DNA from: Novosphingobium sp. 18050
GTDB taxonomy: Bacteria; Pseudomonadota; Alphaproteobacteria; Sphingomonadales; Sphingomonadaceae
NCBI RefSeq assembly: GCF_902706195.1
Contig: NZ_CACSJO010000014.1
Coordinates: 1-64,000 of the forward strand
Direction: 5' to 3'
Length of the DNA: 64,000 nucleotides
The position numbers and the translations under genes are program-made. Under the pieces are notes generated by a model that was not told the origin of the DNA, ran no database searches, and saw only the letters and a list, made by a program, of their open reading frames with translations. Position 1 is the stretch's first letter; each line of letters opens with the position of its first letter. Shown here piece by piece: positions 7,736-15,636 of this stretch.

Positions 7736-10291
7736 GTGCCGTATTCATCGAAATCGCTTAAGTGGCGATCAACGCGGGGCTCCATAGTGCGGCAACAAAA
7801 GTTGACATCCGTAGCGCTCGTTATGCGCAATTCGCTATCTTATCTAGACAGCGTTTTTGCGCTTAATGAGGCGCGTAAGCCATTTGTAAATGTTCCCGAT
7901 GAGAATTTCACGAATGCGCTTGCAGGCCTGGACGTTGAAAGTTGTATAAACCCTGATGAAGGGGGCGGATGGTTTGTTGAAAGTCATCCACTGATCCGTG
8001 ACGATCTGCCCGCTCAGGTCACCTATACTTCGGGAACAGAAGGAAAGCCTAAAGGCATTGTCCTGACTTACGCAAATATCACGGACGCGGCCGAGCGGAT
8101 CATCAATCAGATGGGGCTGACATCCGACGTGCGTGAGTATGTTGGCGTCCCTGTCACCTATAGTTTTGGCATTGGTCGTATACGCGCAGTCAGTGCGGTA
8201 GGAGGTAGGTCATATCTCCCGCCCCGAGGTTTCGACCCGCTCGAGCTTTCGCGAATGCTGAGTTCGGGTGAGGTCAACGCCTTGTCTGCGGTTCCTACGC
8301 TTCTGCGGATATTGCTTAGGGCGAGCGCCGTTATCGCCGATGCGGGCAAGAATCTGCGTTGGCTGGAAATCGGTTCGCAATACATGACCGGCGCTGAGAA
8401 GCGCGGGATTCGCGAGCTTTTCCCCAACGCTCGGATAATTCAGCACTATGGTCTGACGGAAGCCTCCCGCAGCACTTTCCTGCAGATCTCGGAAGTTCCC
8501 GATGAGCTTCTGGAGTCAGTCGGCACTCCCGTCGGTGCGACAGAGGTTGCGATATCGGCCGAGGGGCGCATCCGTATTCGCGGCCCGCACGTTGCGCGAT
8601 GGCGGGTGGATGATGATGGGTTGCTGGCGCTTTGCGACACTGACGGTTGGCTGGAAACAGGTGACCTTGGCCGCGTGGAAGATGGCTATCTTTACTACGA
8701 TGGCAGAGCGGACGACCTGATCAATACAGGTGGTATAAAGATCAATCCGGACATGCTTGAGGCGCGCATCGGTCAGCTCTTGGGACAAGGCGGCAAGATA
8801 GCTGTGGCAAAGGTGCCCGACGCGCTTCGTGGCGAAGGCATTCTGGTTGCGACAGAAGCGCCTGATCTTACTGTCGATCGGCTTCAGTCGGTTTCGGTAG
8901 AGGCCCTGAAGGAGTTCGGGGTAGTTGTGGGAGGTGCGTTGCACGTCAGGGTCATCCCGGCGATTCCGCGGACCGCGACCGGCAAGCCAATGCGTCGCCT
9001 CCTGACTGAGGAATTTGTCGAGAGGGGCAAAGCCGCCGCCTTTGACGCCGCGGTGGAACCGGCGGCGGAAGCGGGCCGGTGCGACGTACAGGCCTTCTTC
9101 CGGGAATTTTTCCCCGGGCGGCGTATCCGCCGAAGTGACAGCTTTGAAAGCATGGGGGGCGATTCCCTCAGCTACATTCAGTTTTCGCTTGGGTTTGAGG
9201 GGCGCTTTGGCGCTCTCCCGGGGGGATGGGAATCTCTGACGATCGACCAGTTGGAAAACAGTGCGGGGACCGGCGTAAGGGGAGGCTGGCCCAGCCTGGA
9301 TGCTGCCGTATTGACGCGCGCATTCTTCATGATTTGTATAGTTGCTCTGCACTTTGATACGTTCGTTTATAGCAAGAATTGGGGGGCCGCATATTTCCTG
9401 TTCATGCTTTGCGGTTACAGTATCATGCGCTTCCAGTGGCCGGAAATAAGCCGCACCGGCAAAGTCGGTACGATATTTGGTACGGCTTTGAGTGTGGCGA
9501 TTCCAACCGTAATGGTAATCATCGTAATGCAGCTTTGGTCCAGAACTTTCGAGTTGAAACCATTGCTGTTGATATCGAACTGGTTTGACCCGCATCAATA
9601 TCATGTCGCGTACTATTATTTTGCCGAAATATACATTCAGCTGATTCTCGTGGTGGCGGCGATAATGTCGTTTCCGGCCTTGCGAAAAATTCTGAAAAAT
9701 AAACCCATGGTTTTCTGCATCGTCCTTCTGGTTTCCGCAACGGTCGTAAGCGGGCTGGTTGAGAAAGTCTGGGATACGAACTACCTCTACCATCGCACGC
9801 CCATCTGGTATTTTTGGACAGTCGCCGCTGGCATGTTGATGGCAAGTGCGCGTGATATGCAAAGCCGTGTTCTCGCCATGGTAGTCGTGAGCATTGCTGT
9901 TGTAGACCATCATGGTTTTACTTCCGCCAGCGCTTACATATGCGGTGGTTCGGCGTTGTTGCTTTTTGGGACCTCGATAAGGTTGCCCTCTACGGCAAAG
10001 TTGATGATATCCGAGGTCGCCGGTTCGTCGATGTTCATGTATCTCAGCCATTGTCAGGTCTGGTCGTTGGTTATGCGGGTATTTCACGGGCCGAGACCGT
10101 GGATTGCTCTTAATCTCGCAATCGGGGTTGGTATTGTCTTTGCGCACTCATACCATTGGATCGAGCGCAGGGTGCGGGCGTTCCTGAGTGCCCGGGGTGA
10201 GGGTGGTGCCGGGGGTATTCTTCAGGATGCTCATTTGCTTGAGCGAAATATGGAACTTCGGCAGCTGCCAGTTCACGCTATAAATGGATAA
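7736..10291 (+). CDS. AMP-dependent ligase / acyl carrier / membrane acyltransferase-like fusion protein
   Basis: Three domains can be read in 851 residues. First is an ANL adenylating domain with the P-loop TYTSGTEGKPKG, the HYGLTEAS motif, GDLGRVEDGYLYYDGRADD and the catalytic-lysine region PRTATGKPMRR. Second is a carrier domain with the phosphopantetheine site GGDSLSYIQ (about residue 480). Third is a C-terminal region of about ten membrane helices, beginning RAFFMICIVALHFD and resembling acyltransferase-3 proteins. A likely reading is activation of an acid, loading on the carrier and transfer to an acceptor at the membrane. The ANL domain lacks much of its usual N-terminal subdomain, so the gene may be 5'-truncated; GTG 7736 and GTG 7790 are the plausible starts. 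GC content is visibly lower than in the neighbours. Confidence 0.75.
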   Translation: MPYSSKSLKWRSTRGSIVRQQKLTSVALVMRNSLSYLDSVFALNEARKPFVNVPDENFTNALAGLDVESCINPDEGGGWFVESHPLIRDDLPAQVTYTSGTEGKPKGIVLTYANITDAAERIINQMGLTSDVREYVGVPVTYSFGIGRIRAVSAVGGRSYLPPRGFDPLELSRMLSSGEVNALSAVPTLLRILLRASAVIADAGKNLRWLEIGSQYMTGAEKRGIRELFPNARIIQHYGLTEASRSTFLQISEVPDELLESVGTPVGATEVAISAEGRIRIRGPHVARWRVDDDGLLALCDTDGWLETGDLGRVEDGYLYYDGRADDLINTGGIKINPDMLEARIGQLLGQGGKIAVAKVPDALRGEGILVATEAPDLTVDRLQSVSVEALKEFGVVVGGALHVRVIPAIPRTATGKPMRRLLTEEFVERGKAAAFDAAVEPAAEAGRCDVQAFFREFFPGRRIRRSDSFESMGGDSLSYIQFSLGFEGRFGALPGGWESLTIDQLENSAGTGVRGGWPSLDAAVLTRAFFMICIVALHFDTFVYSKNWGAAYFLFMLCGYSIMRFQWPEISRTGKVGTIFGTALSVAIPTVMVIIVMQLWSRTFELKPLLLISNWFDPHQYHVAYYYFAEIYIQLILVVAAIMSFPALRKILKNKPMVFCIVLLVSATVVSGLVEKVWDTNYLYHRTPIWYFWTVAAGMLMASARDMQSRVLAMVVVSIAVVDHHGFTSASAYICGGSALLLFGTSIRLPSTAKLMISEVAGSSMFMYLSHCQVWSLVMRVFHGPRPWIALNLAIGVGIVFAHSYHWIERRVRAFLSARGEGGAGGILQDAHLLERNMELRQLPVHAING

Positions 10292-10373
10292 GTAATTCCG
10301 GGACGGACCTTTCCAGGCAGCGTGGACAAATTCTGCGTTTGTTTGGTGCAAATGCCCATGGAGCGTTTTCCGA

Positions 10374-10518
10374 TCACTTGGGGTCATATCCGCAAGAGCT
10401 GAAGTAATTGGCGTATTCGGTCGACTGGAAGATGTCGATGAACTTGCCGATGAGGCCCCACAGGCCGCCGACGGTGCGCTCGCCGATTTTCCTGAGCATG
10501 GCCTTGCGGCAATGTGGC
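10374..10518 (-). pseudogene. IS630-family transposase, C-terminal remnant
   Basis: Read on the minus strand, about 47 codons ending in a TGA give ERTVGGLWGLIGKFIDIF and then the tail ANYFSSCGYDPK. This is the conserved C-terminal end of IS630-family transposases (ERTVxGLWxxIG...CANYFxxxGY). The DDE catalytic core is absent and the frame has no start, so only a decayed 3' piece is left. It sits at the right edge of the low-GC patch holding the AMP-ligase fusion gene. No terminal repeat was recognised. Confidence 0.75.
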
Positions 10519-10661
10519 CACGGGAATGCCGTCGGTACTTTGTTTCAGATGAACGCTTTTCGCGCGTCTGAGAATTGGGATGCTTTCATGTTCCTTCGCT
10601 CATCCCAACCAGGAGCCGGTCCGCGAAAAAATCCAGCTCAAAACGACCCAGTTTTAAGGTA

Positions 10662-11765
10662 TTATATCAAGTTACCGCGCGGCTCCCATTCGGGCAGCCG
10701 CGTTGCCCGTGCCGCGTGGGTGAGGAGCGGCGGGTACAACCGGGCCAGCCGGACCCCGGCCCACCGCATCCGCGGGTGATGCAGCGCGTTCTGCAGTAGC
10801 ATTGCGCGCCCAACCTGCCCCCGTGCCTCGGCAGCGATTTGCGCGGGATAGCTGCGCGCATCTCCAGCCATTACGCACTGCGCCGCAAGGAAGGCGCTCC
10901 GTAATGCTATTGCCATGCCGTCTCCGGTTAGCGAGGCGGTCATCGCCCATTGGTCGCCAAGGCGCAGAACGTGGCCTTCGTCGACGAGCGAGGGCAGGCC
11001 GTAGGTGAGGTTGGCGATTGTCACCGGGCGCTCGAACAGGGGTTCCGCATCAGCCAGCAGGCCGCGCAGGCCGGGACTTTCGCCGAGCCAGCTACGCACG
11101 CCGTTCCAGTCGCCGCCGATGAGGGCCAGCCGGTTGCGCCGCAGCACGAGACATAGGTTCGCGCGGCCCCCCTCGATCATCTGCAGCCCGGCATAGCCGT
11201 CTTCGAGCAAGGCCAGTACGATCGTTCCAGCCAGATCGCAGACAGCGCCCGGTGCGAGGCGGTAGTGCATCTTGAATCCGACGAAGCTTTCTGCTGCACG
11301 TCGTGGCAATGCACCGTCGGGCTTCCGGACCGACAGCTTTCCCGTCGCGAGCAGTAGATGGCGGCCGGTCCGGTCGCCGTGGCTGGTCCGCACGGATCTG
11401 TCGCCCAATTCCAGCACCCGAACACCGCGTTCCACCTGCACACCGGCTGCCTCGGCGCGGCCGAGCAGCACTTCGTCCAGAGCATGACGGCTTAGGCCCA
11501 GTGCACCGAAAGGAAGGGGCGCTTCGGCTTTAATCGTTCCGCAGAGCAGCCGGATGCGCGTGATCGGCATAGCGCCAAGGGCCTTGGGATCGACGCCGAG
11601 TTGTCTTAGGTGCGCGACCGCCTCGACCGACAGGAACTCTCCGCAGACTTTGTGGTGCGCAGCGCTTTCCCGTTCCAGCAACCGCACGCTCATTCCGCCG
11701 CGTGCCAGCAGGCAGGCGGCAGCACTGCCTGCGAGCCCCGCGCCAATGACGAGGGCATCGGTCAC
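10662..11765 (-). CDS. FAD-dependent oxidoreductase of the type III PKS operon
   Basis: A flavoprotein of about 367 residues, related to geranylgeranyl reductase and UbiH-type monooxygenases. The dinucleotide-binding motif GAGLAGSAAACLLARGG lies at the very N-terminus, HHKVCGEFLS follows, and the second FAD motif is VLRLGDQWAMTASLTGDGMAIAL. It would reduce or hydroxylate the polyketide product, as the oxidoreductases usually found beside bacterial type III synthases are thought to do. I choose the GTG that falls just after the PKS stop codon; a longer frame would run deep into the PKS gene. It is the last gene of the operon. Confidence 0.88.
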   Translation of the reverse strand: MTDALVIGAGLAGSAAACLLARGGMSVRLLERESAAHHKVCGEFLSVEAVAHLRQLGVDPKALGAMPITRIRLLCGTIKAEAPLPFGALGLSRHALDEVLLGRAEAAGVQVERGVRVLELGDRSVRTSHGDRTGRHLLLATGKLSVRKPDGALPRRAAESFVGFKMHYRLAPGAVCDLAGTIVLALLEDGYAGLQMIEGGRANLCLVLRRNRLALIGGDWNGVRSWLGESPGLRGLLADAEPLFERPVTIANLTYGLPSLVDEGHVLRLGDQWAMTASLTGDGMAIALRSAFLAAQCVMAGDARSYPAQIAAEARGQVGRAMLLQNALHHPRMRWAGVRLARLYPPLLTHAARATRLPEWEPRGNLI

Positions 11766-11766
11766 C

Positions 11767-12855
11767 TCAATCTTCCAGCATGAAGCGGAAGCTCTCTGCA
11801 GCCATGCCGGGCCCGAAAGCCAGCGCAAGCCCAGGGCCGCGTGCCTGCCCGGCCAGCATCCGCGCAAGTATGAACATTAGTGTAGACGACGACATGTTGC
11901 CGCTATCGTGGAGCACTGCCCGGGACGGCGCCAGTGCATCGGCGCCGAGGCCCAGCCCATGCTCGACGGCATCGAGCACGGTACGTCCGCCTGCATGAAC
12001 CGCGAAAAGCGTGAAATCATCCACCGCTGATCCGCGCAGCAGGCCGCCGTCGTCGTTGCGCGCGGATTCCGCGGCGAGAGCCTTGGCGATCCGGGTGGGC
12101 ACTTCACCGCCGAGGTGCATGTCGAAACCCTGGTCGCCAATGCCCCACGTTATTGCATCGGCAGTGCCGGGAATCGCCGCAGAGCGGAAATCCTGCAACG
12201 CGATGCCACCGCCGTCGGACGTCACCAGCGCGGCTGCCGCGCCATCTCCGAACAGCAGCATGGCGAGCAGGCTGGCGAGATTGCCGCTACGCTGGAAGTG
12301 AATGGTACATAGCTCCACCGTCACGACCAGGACGCGGGCTTCCGGCTCGGAGCGGATAATGTGATGCGCCGAGCGGAGTGCGGTGACGGCGGCATAGCAG
12401 CCCATGAAGCCCACTACGGTGCGCTCCACGCCGGGGTTTAGCCCGGCCCGTGCGATGATCGTCTGGTCGAGGCCCGGCGCCATGAATCCGGTGCATGAGG
12501 CGACGATCAGGTGAGTGATGCCCTGCGATCCGATGTCGCCCCCTAGAGCGGCAATGGCATCGAGCGCAAGCTTCGGCGCATCCCGCTCATAACGGGTCAT
12601 ACGCTGCCCGGTGGAGGGCCAGGAACCGGTTCCGTAGAAACCCTCGACGTCGGTGACGGTGCCGTCGTCAAGCGTCAGCGGTTCGAGAAAGGAATAACGC
12701 CGGGCGATACCTGAGCGTGCGGCCATACGCTCGAACACATGGCGCGAGCGGGCGTCGGGCAAGCCGGATGCCACGAAGCGTACGAAAGCGTCATGCACCT
12801 CGAATGGAGGGTTGGCGGTGCCGATGCGATTGATGCGGGCGATCGTAGTGGTCAT
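11767..12855 (-). CDS. Type III polyketide synthase (chalcone/stilbene synthase family)
   Basis: The 362-residue length is typical of the family. The catalytic triad is present: Cys153 in GFMGCYAA, His287 in FAVHAGG and Asn320 in HDSGNMSSS. The C-terminal GPGMAAESFRFML loop is also characteristic. Such homodimeric enzymes extend an acyl starter with malonyl-CoA and cyclise it to resorcinols, pyrones or phloroglucinols. Here a dedicated ACP and ketosynthase precede it, which suggests that the starter is a carrier-bound acyl chain. The start overlaps the ketosynthase stop (ATGA), and a GTG for the oxidoreductase follows immediately, so the genes are translated together. Confidence 0.93.
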   Translation of the reverse strand: MTTTIARINRIGTANPPFEVHDAFVRFVASGLPDARSRHVFERMAARSGIARRYSFLEPLTLDDGTVTDVEGFYGTGSWPSTGQRMTRYERDAPKLALDAIAALGGDIGSQGITHLIVASCTGFMAPGLDQTIIARAGLNPGVERTVVGFMGCYAAVTALRSAHHIIRSEPEARVLVVTVELCTIHFQRSGNLASLLAMLLFGDGAAAALVTSDGGGIALQDFRSAAIPGTADAITWGIGDQGFDMHLGGEVPTRIAKALAAESARNDDGGLLRGSAVDDFTLFAVHAGGRTVLDAVEHGLGLGADALAPSRAVLHDSGNMSSSTLMFILARMLAGQARGPGLALAFGPGMAAESFRFMLED

Positions 12856-14072
12856 GCGCGGCGTCCTATCAGTACGGCGTTGAGGCCGCCGAAGGCGATG
12901 CTGGCGGATACGAGTGCATCGGGCTCGAACGTCTGGGATTCCAAAACTAATGGCAGATCGCAATCGGGATCGGGCCCAAGGTGGTTGAGGATCGGCGGCG
13001 GAGCACCCTCGCGCAGGGCCAGTAACCCGAGCAAAAACTCCATCGCGCCGGTCGCGCCGATCATGTGACCATGCGCGGACTTGGTGGCGATTACGCGGTG
13101 CCGGGAAAGGGAAGCGCCATAGACCCGGTGCAAGGCGGCGGTTTCGGCCGGATCGTTGAGCGCGGTTCCGGTGCCGTGCGATGAATAGAGGATGGGCTCA
13201 TCGAGCGCGAGGCCTGCGTCTTCGTGCGCGGCGAGGATGGCGGCGGCGATGCCCGCCACGTCGGGCGCGGTCATGTGGCCGGCGTCGCTCGACAGGCCAT
13301 AGCCCGCCAGTTCGCCGAGGATACGGGCGCCGCGTGCAAGGGCATGGTCTTCGCTTTCCAACACCAGAATGGCCGCTCCTTCGCCCAGCACCATGCCCTT
13401 GCGATCTCGTGAGAAGGGGCGGCAGGTGTCGGACGCCAACACCCCCAGCGATCTCCACCCGGTCAACGATCCGAGCGTGAGACAAGCCTCGCTGCCACCG
13501 GCGATCACGACGTCGGCGCGGCCGGCGCGAATCATGTGCATCGCTTCGCCCAGTGCATGGGCTGACGAGGCGCAGGCGCTAGATAGTGTGAAGGCCGCGC
13601 CGTGAACGCCCAGCAGCATGGAAAGGTGCGCGGCGGGTGCTGCGATCATCGAACTGGGGATGGTCTGTGGGTGGACCTTGGGCTGCCCATGCGCGAACAA
13701 ACGTTCGTAGGCGGTTTCTATCGTCGCATTGCCGCCGCTACCGCAGCCGACCAGGATCGCCGTCCGGTGTGCGAGCGAGGGATGGCCGCCGAGGCCCGCG
13801 TCGGCCACTGCTTCGATCGCTGCCTCCAAGGCGAAGGCGGATAGCGGGTCGAGCCGGCCCAGCCGGCGCAGCCGGTCCGCTTCCACGCCGGGAAAGCGCA
13901 CTTCATCGCCGGGCGGTTCTTGCGTCCATGCCGCGATTCCGGCCGTTGCCGGCGATGCCAGGGCGCGGATTGCACCGTCGCTGCTTCGCGCGCGCCTCCA
14001 GTTCGCTGCAACACCGCGGCCGAGCCCGCTTACGCAGCCCATGCCGGTTACCAACACGCGAGGTGCGGTCAT
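12852..14072 (-). CDS. Beta-ketoacyl-ACP synthase (FabF/KAS II type) of the type III PKS operon
   Basis: A condensing enzyme of 406 residues with the full Cys-His-His set: Cys167 in LSSACASSAH, His299 in SSHGTGTALND, and Lys331 and His336 in KSAHGHMIGATG. It would elongate an acyl chain on the small ACP encoded just upstream, probably preparing the starter for the type III synthase. The ATGA overlaps at both ends show translational coupling to ACP and PKS. It is a pathway copy rather than the housekeeping FabF, which normally lies in the fatty acid operon; that is inferred from context. Confidence 0.9.
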   Translation of the reverse strand: MTAPRVLVTGMGCVSGLGRGVAANWRRARSSDGAIRALASPATAGIAAWTQEPPGDEVRFPGVEADRLRRLGRLDPLSAFALEAAIEAVADAGLGGHPSLAHRTAILVGCGSGGNATIETAYERLFAHGQPKVHPQTIPSSMIAAPAAHLSMLLGVHGAAFTLSSACASSAHALGEAMHMIRAGRADVVIAGGSEACLTLGSLTGWRSLGVLASDTCRPFSRDRKGMVLGEGAAILVLESEDHALARGARILGELAGYGLSSDAGHMTAPDVAGIAAAILAAHEDAGLALDEPILYSSHGTGTALNDPAETAALHRVYGASLSRHRVIATKSAHGHMIGATGAMEFLLGLLALREGAPPPILNHLGPDPDCDLPLVLESQTFEPDALVSASIAFGGLNAVLIGRRA

Positions 14073-14299
14073 TGCGACGAGGCGACGCCGATGCGGTCGA
14101 ACAATTGTTGCAACGTCATTTCGCGCGTGAGTTCCTCGGGCTGGATTTCGATGCCGTACTGGTCCTCCAGTTCGAAAAGCATGCTGACGAGGTCGATCGA
14201 AGAAATGTCGAGCGTCTCCAGCGTGGCCTGCGGAAGCAGACGTTCCACCGGCAGGCCGGTCTCTTTCGCGATCAATGCGGTGAGATCGTCGGGGTTCAT
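14069..14299 (-). CDS. Acyl carrier protein
   Basis: A 76-residue acidic four-helix carrier. The usual DSL motif is replaced by SSI: LDISSIDLVSMLFELEDQYG, with Ser34 as the expected phosphopantetheine attachment site. The rest (IEIQPEELTREMTLQQLFDRI) matches helix III and IV of ACPs. It overlaps the DUF2147-like gene before it and the ketosynthase after it by ATGA. The altered motif suggests a pathway-specific carrier serving the neighbouring ketosynthase and type III PKS. Confidence 0.88.
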   Translation of the reverse strand: MNPDDLTALIAKETGLPVERLLPQATLETLDISSIDLVSMLFELEDQYGIEIQPEELTREMTLQQLFDRIGVASSQ

Positions 14300-14643
14300 C
14301 GGTGATTCTCCATGGTCGGGCAGGCCCGCTGGCGGGTGCGGAAAAACAGCAAAACGCAGTCGGTTACGTCCAGCGTGCCATTGGCGCCGAGCCGATAGCT
14401 GGCGCGATAACCGCGGCCTGACTTGGGCTCGTATGCTCGCCCGCCCGGCCAGCCATCCCCCTCCGGCGAAAAACCGGAAAGGTTTGGGATGCCCAGTAAT
14501 GCGCGGCGGCGCTGCGGCGGATGGGAGGTGTCGATGTCTCGGCCGGTCTGCCAGCGGTCCGGCAAGGCCGCCTGCGCGGCATGTGTGGAGGAAGCGCGCA
14601 GCGTTGCCAGAGTGAAAGCCACGGCAATGCTAACGCACTTCAT
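14296..14643 (-). CDS. Exported DUF2147-like small protein, first gene of the PKS operon
   Basis: A 115-residue protein with a signal peptide (MKCVSIAVAFTLATLRASSTHA). The mature part is short and ends in a block resembling the DUF2147 core: GRAYEPKSGRGYRASYRL, then NGTLDVTDCVLLFF. DUF2147 proteins are small beta-rich periplasmic proteins of unknown function. It leads the operon and overlaps the ACP start, so a link to transport or envelope placement of the polyketide product is possible, but this is inference. The family assignment rests on that one block. Confidence 0.65.
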   Translation of the reverse strand: MKCVSIAVAFTLATLRASSTHAAQAALPDRWQTGRDIDTSHPPQRRRALLGIPNLSGFSPEGDGWPGGRAYEPKSGRGYRASYRLGANGTLDVTDCVLLFFRTRQRACPTMENHR

Positions 14644-14849
14644 CGAATCCCTCCGCTTCCACTGTGCCTTATGGGGTTGCGCGCTTTGCGTGATATCCGC
14701 AAGCGCGCCGTATTCGCTTCTTCCAAAAGCCGGTTGGTGTCATGGTGGAAGCGCCCGGAAGTTGCGCGATCGCATCCGTCGACAAGGAAGAGGAGACCGG
14801 CCATGAGCAGCTGCCGCCTAGCTAGCACCCGCTCGATAATAGCGCCGTG

Positions 14850-15551
14850 ATGGACCTTTCGGTCAGGTCGCATCGTGAGGAGCAGATGGATGCAGCCGAT
14901 CTCGACGTCGATGTCTATGGGCAGGTCCTGCGCGATCTGGCGCGGGTCAACCGTTGGACCTTCACGGCGCGCCCGGCGTTGTCGTTTGTTGCGCGTGCGA
15001 TCGGCGATGCGCGTGAATTCAGCATGCTGGACGTAGGTTTCGGCTATGGCGATATCTTGCGCGAAGTCGCCCGCTGGGCTGCCCGTCGCGGTATCGCGGC
15101 AAGGCTGGTGGGCGTCGACCTCAACCCCGCGAGCGAGAACCTGGCGTGCGCGGCGACGCCGGAGGGCATGGGCATCACCTATGTCACTGGGGACTACGCA
15201 GACCAGTGCGGTCCCTTTGACTTCATCGTGAGTAGCCAGGTCGCTCATCACATGAGCGACGCGCAACTCACCCGTTTCCTGCAGCATATGGAGCAGATGG
15301 CGCGGCGCGGCTGGATGATCTGCGACCTGCATCGGCATGGCTTTGCTTATCACGGCTTCCCTCTGCTTGCCCGCGTCATGGGCGTGCACCGCATCGTCCG
15401 CGAGGACGGGCAGCTTTCCATCGCGCGCTCGATGCGGCCCGGCGAATGGGCCGATGTGTTGGCGCGGGCCGGTCTTGCTCCGGGCGCTGCGCAGGTGAAG
15501 CGCCGGTTTCCTTTCCGTATCGCGGTTGAGAGGACGTTCGACCGGCCATGA
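14850..15551 (+). CDS. SAM-dependent methyltransferase divergent from the PKS operon
   Basis: A class I methyltransferase of about 233 residues. Motif I is MLDVGFGYGDILREVARWA, motif II is LVGVDLNPASE, and the later FDFIVSSQVAHHMSD is typical of the class. The conserved N-terminal MDAADLDVDVYGQVLRDLARVN is seen in methyltransferases that accompany type III PKS genes in proteobacteria. It is divergent from the PKS operon across about 200 bp, which likely hold both promoters, and would methylate the phenolic or quinone product. A GTG one codon upstream is an equal start; ATG 14886 is less likely. Confidence 0.85.
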   Translation: MDLSVRSHREEQMDAADLDVDVYGQVLRDLARVNRWTFTARPALSFVARAIGDAREFSMLDVGFGYGDILREVARWAARRGIAARLVGVDLNPASENLACAATPEGMGITYVTGDYADQCGPFDFIVSSQVAHHMSDAQLTRFLQHMEQMARRGWMICDLHRHGFAYHGFPLLARVMGVHRIVREDGQLSIARSMRPGEWADVLARAGLAPGAAQVKRRFPFRIAVERTFDRP

Positions 15552-15636
15552 TGGTGCCTGTTGCTGGCGCAGGGCTTACTTCAGTTCCAGATGACCGGGC
15601 CGAAGCTTGAGGGTCAGTTAGCAGCGGTTAAGCGGG

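Noticed and set aside
8516..10147. 543-codon open frame on the minus strand
   Set aside because: It lies opposite the AMP-ligase fusion gene, is rich in His/Arg/Gln without any motif, and conflicts with clear domains on the plus strand.
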